From positions 1 to 54,057 of the forward strand of contig DF237537.1 in the NCBI GenBank assembly GCA_000708835.1: DNA of 54,057 nt, read 5' to 3'. The DNA is from Klebsormidium nitens (taxonomy: Eukaryota; Streptophyta; Klebsormidiophyceae; Klebsormidiales; Klebsormidiaceae). This document shows positions 35,360-44,838 of the stretch, one piece after another. The translations under genes were made by a program, and so were the position numbers. The number at the start of each line of letters is the position of its first letter. Position 1 is the stretch's first letter. The notes beneath the pieces are model-generated. The model was not told the origin of the DNA, did not search any database, and worked only from the letters and a program-made list of their open reading frames with translations.

Positions 35360-36075
35360 CAAACTTGACCTGCCGAAAAGAACGTCAGATTATCCAGGAC
35401 CTCCTTTTGCACCGGGACGCCGCGGCCAAACGCTGCACCCGCCTTAGAATCCAAACCATCCTTTTCCAAAAGACACCAAGACTATTACAAAAAATTCCAG
35501 AGCACTGTGTCAAAACTTACCTGCCGCAAAGTGCGGCAGATCCTCCAGCTCGTTTACGCGCACCGGGCGGCCGCGGTGAACGTCCGCGCCCCCTGAAACC
35601 GCCCTTCTCGATTGACACCAAGGACCATCCAGAGCCATCCTAGAACATTGCGTCAGATTCATACTTGCCAGCAAGTACGGCAGGTCCTGCAGGTCTTCTT
35701 CCCCCACCGGCCAGCCGCGGCCAAGCGCCGTGCCTCTCTTCAAATCCAATCCGCCCTTGAAAAAAACAGACACCAAAGAATATTCTAGAGCCCTTATGAA
35801 GCGCTGTGTTAAATCTTACCCGCCAGCAAAGACTGCAAACTCTCTAGATCTTCCTCTTGCACCGGCCGATCGCGCCCGACGACTGCGTCGATCTGCGCTT
35901 GCACTCGCCGCCGCATTGCGGGGCGCCGCGTGAGCTCGCGAGCTTTGATCGACACCAAATAGGACAGCAAATTAACCGTCCAAAGATCATAGTGTCAAAC
36001 TCACCTGCCAAGAAGTACGGCAGATTCTGCAGGTCGTCTTCGCCCACCGGCCGGCCGCGCCCTACTACCGCGTCA
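35360..36075 (-). repeat. Five-copy array of the 3' edge of P450-2 exon 7, about 150-bp period
   Basis: The true donor edge is near 36000 (plus strand TCACCTGCCAAGAAGTACGG, then CAGATTCTGCAGGTCGTCTT, then CGCCCACCGGCCGGCCGCG). Copies lie near 35815, 35665, 35515 and 35365, almost exactly 150 bp apart except for a 185-bp step next to the true exon. Donor sequences on the minus strand are GGCAG|GTGAG (true), GGCGG|GTAAG, GGCAA|GTATG, GGCAG|GTAAG and GGCAG|GTCAA, so the GT is kept in 5 of 5. Confidence 0.85.
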
Positions 36076-36230
36076 ATTTCTTCTTGCACTCGCCGCCGCA
36101 TCGCGGGGCGCCGCGTGAGCTCCGCGAGCGTCCATTCGATGGAGACGCCGCTCGTGTCCACCGCCGCATACAATGTAAGACTTCGATTTTGGTAAAGTAA
36201 GTTTCAGGTGTAGTAACCTAACCAGCCTGG

Positions 36231-36281
36231 GACGGGTGGGGTTAGTTTGGGGATATAGGGTGGGTACGGGTGTGGAGCGGG
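36231..36281. repeat. Dispersed repeat, inverted relative to 26107-26157
   Basis: Read on the minus strand, this segment gives CCCGCTCCACACCCGTACCC, then ACCCTATATCCCCAAACTAA, then CCCCACCCGTC. That matches the core of the small element at 26.1 kb with only a few changes. It lies about 65 bp upstream of the damaged exon 7 acceptor of P450-2. Confidence 0.65.
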
Positions 36282-37521
36282 AATTTTTGAGGGTTAGGTA
36301 TTTTAGTGTTAGGGTAGGAGCTCACTATACCTAGAGCTTATTTTAAGTATGTTGAAGGGACATGCATACGACTAGCAATGGCGTTCGTTTCTTTCTGATG
36401 TTTTCTAGATCCCCGTCTCTTGCGTGAGAAGGCGGCTTAAGTCAGAGCGCCGTTAAACTCCGGATGTTAGAACATTTTCGTTGCCCGGCAAGCTGAGGAG
36501 AAACGTGCTCGTGCCAAACGGTGAACGCACGAGAAGGATGCAGATAAACGAAGCAAGCAATTTTGCAGCTCGGTTTCCGGTCCTGGCAGTTGACCAAAAC
36601 GTTACGTCTCAAAACAGCGAGAAGGGGGATTGGAGATACGGTAGATTCACCCGTCGGACCCAATTGATGAAAGGAAGATTGGAAGACAGTCCAGGAGCCG
36701 CACGCTAATTGTTTCCTTTCAAGCCGACAACCTTTCTATCCAGCCGATCAGAATCTTATCCAGAAGGAGTCTGATACGCCCATACAGTTTTCTCTTGTCC
36801 ATCAGCTAGCAATCCAACCGGGCGCTTTGCCACAGCACGCAGTCGCGTGAGAGAGCGGAGAGGCTTTGCGCGAGCTCACATGCGTTGAGAAAGTCCACCA
36901 AGATTGCGATGATGTCATTGTTCTCGAGTTCTTCCTTCTCCTGGATCTCGAGCAAAGTGTCCACCAGGTCGCGCGCGACGAAATCCGTCCCCGCCTTTGC
37001 GCGCGCGCTCCGGTGCTCCTCGATGAGCGCCAAGAGTTCCCTGCAAAGGGGTCACGTTTCAGAGCTGAAAGACCTCATAAATTCTTCACATGTCCGTTGG
37101 ATGCGGTTCGCGTACAACCACTTCCGTAGCTTGCCTTTGCGTACGTGGCCCTGCGTTGGACGAGCGCCAATATTTCTTGACATAACATGTGTGGTTGGTA
37201 GCCGTTGCGTTCAGAAAGTAAAGTTGCAAGCGAATAAGCTCATCGCGACTCCTTCTCTTACGCTGAATGTTCTTACACGGGCTTCGATTTGAACGCACTG
37301 CTTCCCACATCTCAGATTCTAATTTCATTTAAGGAGACCAGACAAAAAGAGGGATTCTGGCTGTCTACACCCATCCTTTGCCTACGTTTGCCTTGCCATC
37401 ATCGGAGGTTACATGCGAACGTAAAAGATTACTGGCGGTCCAAAGCCACGCTTTACGGTTCAGGTCGAGTAGAAAAGCTGCACCTGACCAGTAATTCCTT
37501 CGCGTTCATAAAAGCTGTCGC

Positions 37522-37935
37522 TTTTCTCACAATCCGGTTCACGCAAACGCTCGGGTGATAGAACAGTGTTCCGGTCGAAGATGCCCATATGACGGAAGAT
37601 CTTACTAAAAAGGGACTGAAAGATGACCGTATCCAAAGGCGAGATGTCCGCTCAAAAAGGGCACTCAATAAAAAAGGTGTTCGACAATATACCCGTCCCT
37701 GAACGAGATCTTCTTTCGCACATTGCAATCCGGAACGAGTGCCCCAGTAGGAATTGCCCAACTGAATAAAGCTCTTACTCGGGTCCGCCCATGAATACGT
37801 CGAAAAGGACCAGAAATCTATCTTGCCGTCGCTTACCCGTCCCTGAAAGAAGTTGTCTTTCTCACATCCCGGTTCGCGAAAACGCTCAGGACCGGTAGAA
37901 TGGTGCCCCAGTCGAAATCTCCCATCTGACGAAAG
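37522..37935 (-). repeat. Three-copy array of the 3' edge of P450-2 exon 5
   Basis: The true donor edge is 37857-37935 (plus strand CTTTCTCACATCCCGGTTCG, then CGAAAACGCTCAGGACCGG). Decayed copies start near 37711 (CTTTCGCACATTGCAATCCG) and 37522 (CTTTTCTCACAATCCGGTTC, then ACGCAAACGCTCGGG). An upstream phrase TACCCGTCCCTGAA is shared by the true copy and the middle copy. The copies fill the intron between exons 5 and 6. Confidence 0.7.
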
Positions 37936-37959
37936 CTCCGCTGCAGGCTCTGGTACAGC

Positions 37960-39085
37960 GCCTCGCGCGCGTCGGTGAAGCCCGGCTCGTCGCGCGCGGG
38001 AAAGCGGACGCCGAACAGCGGACGCATCATGGTGTTCAGGTTGGCCCTGGACGTGACGAGCCGGTGACGTCAGCAAACATTATTTGGATTGTAGCCTGAG
38101 GTTTCGTCTATCTATATTGCGCCTCGCGCGCGTCGGTGAAGCCCGGCTCGTCAGGCGCCGGGAACCGGACGCTGAAGAGCGGCCGCATCATGGTGTTCAG
38201 GTTGGCCCTAGGCGCGACGAAATCGTGACGTCAGCAATCTTTTTTGCCTGGGACTTGAAGGTTTAATTTGAGAATCGAATTTGCCTTGGTTGCGCCTCGC
38301 GCGCTTCGGTAAAGCCAGGCTCGTCGTACGCGGGAAAGCGGACGCCGAACAGCGGCCGCAGCATGGTGTTGAGATTCGCCCTGCACGTGAAAAGATGGTG
38401 ACGTCAGAGGTGGTTAATCGTTATCTATGTCCTGGGACGTGATGTTGTTGAAAATGAAGTCTGCGTTCACGGTCGTAGCGAATTGCGCACTCCGATGAAA
38501 TCGGGCTCGGCGCGCGCGAGAACAGGACGCTGAAGAGTGGCCGCTGCATCATGGTGTTGAGGTTCGCCCTGCAATAAAAGTGCTGACGTCAGCGCAAATC
38601 GCTGCGATCTGCGTCCGCTGTTTCTCAACCTGTGTTGCGCCTCGCGCGCTTCGGTGAAGCCCGGCTCGTTGCCTGGAACCGGACGCCGAACAGCGGCCGC
38701 ATCATGGTGTTCAGGCTGGCCCTGCGCATAACCAGATCATGACGTCAGCAGGAGACCATTTGTCATTCCTAGCTTTACGGTATTGAAGCTCGACTGTTGC
38801 TTCGCGTCTCGGGTAGCCAGGCTTGTCGCACGCGGGAAACGGGACGTCAAACATCGGCTGCATCATATTGTTTAGGTTGGCTCTGCAAAGGAGATGCTGA
38901 CGTCAGCGAGAATCGGATGGGCACCTTCAGTACTCTAATACTAGTATTAGAGTAAATTACAAGTATGAACTTCCAGCTTTCTTTTTTCGCGTCTATGGTG
39001 TAGCCAGCTGGCAGCTTGTCGCGCGCCCGGAAATTGACTTGATGGAGCAGCCGCATCGTAGTCCTCAGGTTAGCCCTGATATTGA
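37960..39085 (-). repeat. Seven-copy tandem array of the 5' edge of P450-2 exon 5
   Basis: The true edge (plus strand GCCTCGCGCGCGTCGGTGAA, then GCCCGGCTCGTCGCGCGCGG, then GAAAGCGGACGCCGAACAGC) runs 37962-38047. Copies begin near 38122, 38294, 38470, 38638, 38800 and 38995, a period of about 160-195 bp. All seven keep the acceptor AG directly before the (G)GCCAACCT codons on the minus strand. Six of seven carry a GACGTCAG motif about 15-30 bases into the intron side. Copies nearest the true exon are the most similar, and the outermost are worn. Confidence 0.85.
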
Positions 39086-42000
39086 AATCAGCAGAAACCA
39101 CCTTTTAGCCCGAGGTTTGACGGGACTCGAGCTGAGGTTCGTGATTGAAAACAGCGCCCCACGAAAGTCAGAGAAGTCTTCTTGTGGCAAAGAGCGTTGG
39201 TCAAGTGGGCGAAATGCGCAAGAGGGGGAATGTCTCGACCAAGATTCGACAACAAAAGGCAAGAATCTGAATCTTTCTGAAGCCGCTTTTGAGTCTTCTG
39301 TCGAAAGGTAGTATGTTTCAGCATTCCAGTTGGACAACACCCATAGTGCGCTGGAGCGGAAATGCCAAACAGAGGTCTCGTCCCCACGCCCATCATTGGA
39401 CCTCTCACGACAGCCCCTTAGCGCTCGGATGAGTGACGAAGTCATAGTGAGCACAGCAGCGTTGCATGCGCAGTTCTTTCTTCTCATCGACATCTTTCCA
39501 CCCTCGTACGTTTTTCGAAGCTCACCGGAAAATACGATCTCTCGGCTCGATGATGCCCCCGTTCTTCTCGCTCTCCCGCTTGAGATGCTCGATGAGCAGC
39601 TCAGTTTCTTCGAACCGGATCGAAACGCTGGCCTTCACTGCCTTTGTGGAAAGGAGGTGGAGGATTGCCAGTCTTCGGGTCCTGCGGTAACAAGACAAAA
39701 GACGTGTTGATTGTTTGAATGTAAAGGTGCCCACGTGCAAAGTTCTTTCCGTAAAGACGTGTGCGTTAGCATCTATATAGTCCGATTGGAGGACTTCTTT
39801 GATTCTGTTTACAGAAAATCAACCACCTGGGATCAAGCCACGTGCAGTGGAAACCGCGGTGACCGAGAACGTCGGATGTAATTTTTGGTAAGTTGGCTTA
39901 TATGAAAGCCCGTAAGCGCGCCCGCGTCCCTTTTGCGTACATGATCTGAGGTGCCTGCCACCCTAGTTGCAGAAGCCAGCTTGCAAGAGAGCTGCGGCAG
40001 ATTGAAAGGCAATCTCATCAAAGACTTCGCTTCCCCCGAAAGTCATAGGTTCCAAAAGCGAAGGCAAAAACGTTTCAGCTTCCTTTGAGCAATGCGTGAG
40101 GGAACCAGCGGAGCAACATGCCGGTTACGCAAGCTTAAAAAGGTAGCCCAGTATTGTTAACGTGCCCAGGAACCGGTCGAATGTAGTCCTATTAGCACTC
40201 TAGAGTCACGCTGCCTGGTTTGTCGTCGCACTGCTATGTAGAAGGTTAAGGTGTGTCGAATCCAAACGCGGACTGGAGAAATTGTACACCCAGCACGTTA
40301 CATGGATCGGAACAGAAGGCTCGGAACAAAAGCAGTGTCTGGTCGACGTGAAACCTAATGAGCCTCAACTTAAATCCGCCAATAGTCGCCGTAGCCTGAC
40401 GCGAAGATGCTCTTCGGATGGAGCGTGAGCGAGATGCGCTCGGGCAAAGGCGGTCGCGACGCAAATTCCTTGTGCTGGGAGTTTCAGGGAAATGGGACTT
40501 TCGATCAGTTTCCTACAAGTTACGCACACAGCCGAGTCATCTGTCCGATCCATAAAAGGATGATTGATCGAGTCTGTTCTCATCTAGCATAAAATCAGGA
40601 CAGCTTTTGGAGTCACGGTGCCTTTCCACCGAGATGATGTGCTTCCGGTCCGTAACGAGAGTCTTTCAGCTCAAAGATTATAACCACATATAGGATTGCT
40701 TATAGAATTTATCTATTATCTAGCACACAATCTCCACATAGACACACTTGGGGGTAGGGTATTAGTCCACCTACAATGATCGAGTCCCATGTTGAAACAA
40801 TAGAAATTTTCAGCTCAAAGACTACAAAATTGGTCTCGGGTTGAATGAGTCGCTCATATTCAGAAGCCGGCCCTTTCATTCTGCCATAAGTTTCTGACGT
40901 CAGTGACTTCACATGGGCAATTTCTCCAGGTATTGCATAACAAAGGGCACAGAAGATTACTGTTTCTAGTTGGACAGCAATGCGCCACCGCTTCTAGAGC
41001 TGTGATAAGTAGCAGGGTTTTGCAGTTATATAGACAAGTCGACCAAAGTCGATCTAAGAGAGTACATCGCTTCTGAAGGAATTGACCTAACTGCTTGATT
41101 GATAAAACACGTCTTGTCTGGGACCAGGGTTGCAATGTTGTGTAATCTCTAAAATTAGCTGTTTTTAGTAGACCCTCACCTTGGTTACCAGAACTTCTTT
41201 TATGGCCTCATACGAGCTGACGTAGACCGCCAGTTGCGGCCCTAACCAGAAGCTGAAAACGCTTCCGTACCGCTTGGCCTGAACACGGAAAGCTTAGCTG
41301 ATTAAAGAGATAGAATTGTTTTCGGGAAAAACTGTGGAAGATTGACAGCGACCAACCTAAAAAGCAACTCCAGAGACAATTGAATGCGACTCTTGCCAGA
41401 AGCTGAAGGAGTTTCTGTACAGCCGGCATGAGAAACGGATTGGCGTGATAGACTTAGAAGGGGGATGTGGATTTCAAGGAAAGGGCAGCTCATAATCCTC
41501 CACCCGATTGCTTCAATAATGCATCACTGGGGGATGGTCAACTAGACCAGTCTGCGTGGGATTGGAATATTTCATTCCTGTATCAAACTCACATGATTTT
41601 CAGCTGCCTTGAGCTTAAGTCAACAGGAGTCTTTTGAGGTATGAGTTATTTGATTGCTGAAGATGCTACTCATGAACAACAGTGCCCCGAGCTCAGAACC
41701 TACATCTTAGCCCTTAGTTGCGGATCTAGATCTCCGCCAGCTAAGCATAGCCTCGATTTCAAGAGGACACATTTTCTTGACATACAGCAAGCATGCTTTG
41801 CAGGCTGTATCCAGAACAAGAAAGCCAGATCATCGGGCTGCAAACGTCAATGTGTGAAATAGGCAGCTTTATCTTTCCATTCGGAAGCACCATTCTTCCG
41901 AGCGCGTGGTAGACGAGGGCGCGTTGCACCAGAAGATGAAGACGGGCCAAGGCATTGGGCCTGGAGGGATCCCCCGAGTTCTCATGACCTTCAGATAGTG

Positions 42001-42117
42001 GTGCAAAGTCGTCCATAGGAAGGGAACGAGAAGTGCGAAGAGTACCGCAGAAGGTATGAGTAGGCTTAAGGGGTAGAATTTGATTCTTTCAGCAATGCTG
42101 GAACCCGCCGCTTCCAT

Positions 42118-44838
42118 CTTTCCTGCTTCCACTTCTACCCTTGAAAGGACACAAGGAGCGGGTTAGAAAGCTGGAAGAATACACAGACAGTTGTGCCTCT
42201 TCACTTGGTGGCTCCGCGTTATGCAGCCAACATTAACGCGTTCTGTTGGAATCCCGAAAGCACACCACTGATTCTTTGGACTGCTCTTCCCAGATAGACG
42301 GGACATCGGCGAGCTGCAAAAGCTCTGGGAGTGATTTCTGCAACTCTCCAACTCAGGAACAACAGATTCCTGCGCCTAAGCAGAGTGTTAAAGCGCGCCA
42401 ACGTGACTGGAAGCTTCGATCAATGAATTCACGATGAAACCAGCAAAGCGACCTCCATACGGGCAAATTAATATGGGGTCATTATAGGGTTTCACAAAAG
42501 GTTATAAACCTATATCTAGGTAGCTCTGAAGTGTACACGGTGTGCTGCCAGCTCCGGAATCGAGTTTGGAGGCCGAGTCCTTTCCGACTCCTTCGTTGAA
42601 AATCACCAAATTAATTCACATAGTTGCAAGTCGCAACTGGAAACTCCGCCTTCAATGCAATCAGTGGACGTCAGCATCCTGATTCCTTACGATCGCTCAT
42701 GTGCATCCCTCAGTCATGTGCTTGCACAGGTTCGCATGTCACGTCACGGCCATCATTGGCGGAGTTGAATCTGACAGGGACAGTATATATGGAGGGCCGA
42801 CATGGAGGGACATGGAACACGCTTGTGTTTAATTTAAAGATGCCGTAGTCGATCGAGAACGACAGTGCTCAAAACGAAAGCGGCTGAACTTTGACTGAGG
42901 CTCTGACACCATATAATTCTATGGTTCATATTTAGCGATGCTCAGAGCTGATGGTCCCCGTTTTGAGTCGATGTGTCCACTGCCAGGAGGTGAGGTCTAG
43001 TTTTCGGCCCGTCGATCCGATTGGATCTTCGAAGTCAGCGCGGAGTCTCGGTTTTGGAGTCCGCCCAACGGTACGTACGGGCCGCGGGGTGAGTTAAAAG
43101 TTTCGGCTAAATATCTACCAATCGCTATTTGTTTAACTTTTCGTATAAGATGACACCGTGCTCGGCGGACTGACCGACGCATGACCGCCGACCGGTCCGC
43201 TAAATGTGCAGTACGGTAGTCGAGCGGCCCGGCTCGTCGGCCCGGGGGCCGGGGCTGCCTGATAAGCACCTGCCACCGTATGTACGTTTGTCGCATTAAA
43301 TTCCTTAAAGGCCTTGTCCGTGACCCGGTTGGTATCGAGACTGTACCAATGACAAATCATGACGTACCCGATAGAACTCCGACCAGCTGAGTCGCAGTCC
43401 AATCATGAGATGGGACCCATACGAAGTACCGACAACATAAATCACGGCGTACGATGTACGCACGGCACAGAAGTACAAGCCCGGTCTGGTCTCGCCGCCT
43501 TGTAGGCTTCAATGTACACAAACTGCGACTCACCCGGTTGGAAGGGTAGCCGGCGCCGGGGAACCAAAGTTCAAAGGTGATTCGGTGAACTCCGGGCCCG
43601 CGTTACTTTGCAACCGGTACATTTCACCACGCGCAATGGGGACGCCCAGCCAATAGTTGAAGAGTGTACAAGCGAGTGTACGACTCCCTTCTGACGTCAC
43701 TGTGCCGGTCGAGCTTCATGCTGTACCTGCCGGCCCGCCTGAGTGGCCACTAGATTTCGGCCGAAGACTACCTAGATTCCGAATCAAGCTACGTACCTAG
43801 GTACTACAGTACTGTACTACAGCTGGGCCTCAATTATCGATTGGAACATCTAGCTCGGGGGGCCAGCGCCAGCTGAGGCGGCGATCTCTACGAGCGCCAT
43901 GAATTAATTTATGCAGAGGGACTCCAGTACCTAGTTGATACACGTTCTATATATGGTCGAAGGTGAATTATTTTTATGTCCGGATCCCTCATAAAAGGTT
44001 CGACTTCCTGTGGAAAAAGACGGCGGATTGACCGCCCGACCAATAAGGACCCCTGGCGGAGCGATCAAGGACCGCTTGCATGTTGCGTATAGCACTGAGC
44101 ATGCCCCGCTCGCGAGAAGGACGTCACGTTGAAATCAACTCGAGATTAATGGACTTCGGATCGGAGGCTAGGACCGTCGAACGCAGCGGGACGTTGACTT
44201 TTTACAGCTAGAGGAGTAACCCCGTTCCGAGGCGCCCTTGGTTCTCCTAATTTCGGATCGGGTCCCGGTAAGGTCTCGGTAGTGCAGAGTTTCTAAGGTA
44301 CGAAAACACGGGCAAGATTCCCGTAGAAAGAAGCAAGGAGGCTCAGTGCAACCGACGTAGATTGCAGCGACCTTAACGGCGGGAGTCTTTAATCCCAAGT
44401 CGCCAAGGAGCGTTTACGGGCCACATTAATTTTGAAGACGACAAGTCACGGTTTAACCCCTGACCGATAAAGCATATGCTACGATCCGAGCTGATCAGGG
44501 CTAAACTATCTGGGGTGACGTTTTAACGTCGAGGGTGCACTCTTTTTGTCAAGCAAGGCGAGGTAGCAAGGAAGTACTCAGCTTCCTTCTTCCATCGATC
44601 GTATAGATTCGTCCCCGGGATATCCCACCCTTGAAGCTGAGCAGTATATCTCTTTGTTCGGGTATTTCTTCCTACCAGAAGGACTTGCAGCTAGACTCTA
44701 TTTTGAACCAGCCAAAATTCTGTGATTCAATCTTTCAAAGCTGACAAAGAATCAAGAGCTCACTGGCACTCTGCACAAGCATTTCTGAGAGTGGCTGGTA
44801 CTCTGCACCTGAGCCAATCTCTTCAATCCTTAAAAAGG
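42118..44838. other. Divergent intergenic region, nothing supported
   Basis: Between the start codons of P450-2 and the bestrophin-like gene. It is GC-rich around 43.0-43.9 kb with several short palindromes (for example CTACAGTACTGTACTACAG near 43804). I recognise no coding exon or RNA gene. The upstream regions of both genes should lie here. Confidence 0.4.

Larger units (their letters stand above)
32232..42117 (-). pseudogene. Clan-71 (plant A-type) cytochrome P450, probable pseudogene
   Basis: Exons in coding order are 42117-41891, 41278-41180, 40474-40374, 39681-39526, 38046-37866, 37040-36880, 36163-36005, 34941-34835, 33938-33803, 33094-33023 and 32386-32232. Family marks are all present: N-terminal membrane anchor (about residues 12-35), hinge RTRGIPPGPMPWPV, C-helix GYGDYWR, ANLNTMMRPLFG, I-helix VDTSGVSIEW, ExxR in KEHFRYR, FLPERF and heme loop APFGAGRRGCPG. 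Defects: (1) exon 1 changes frame between PPGPMPWPV and LHLLVQRALVYHALGRM, consistent with loss of 3n+1 bases. (2) The exon 3 donor expected as GTAAGT reads TTAAGT (40373-40368), and read-through gives an immediate stop. (3) The exon 7 acceptor expected as AG reads GG (36165-36164). (4) No exon is found to bridge FANRD (phase 0) and ELLALIEEHR (phase 2). The original enzyme was probably an ER-anchored monooxygenase of specialised metabolism with unknown substrate. Confidence 0.8.

Noticed and set aside
37380-37480. Candidate missing exon of P450-2 (FLLDLNRKAW)
   Set aside because: It vaguely resembles the WLDLQG region of P450s, but its phase does not fit the flanking exons.
37453-38076. A 207-aa minus-strand frame as one exon
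   Set aside because: Only 37866-38046 aligns with P450 sequence. The rest is intron and decayed copies of the exon edge that happen to stay open.
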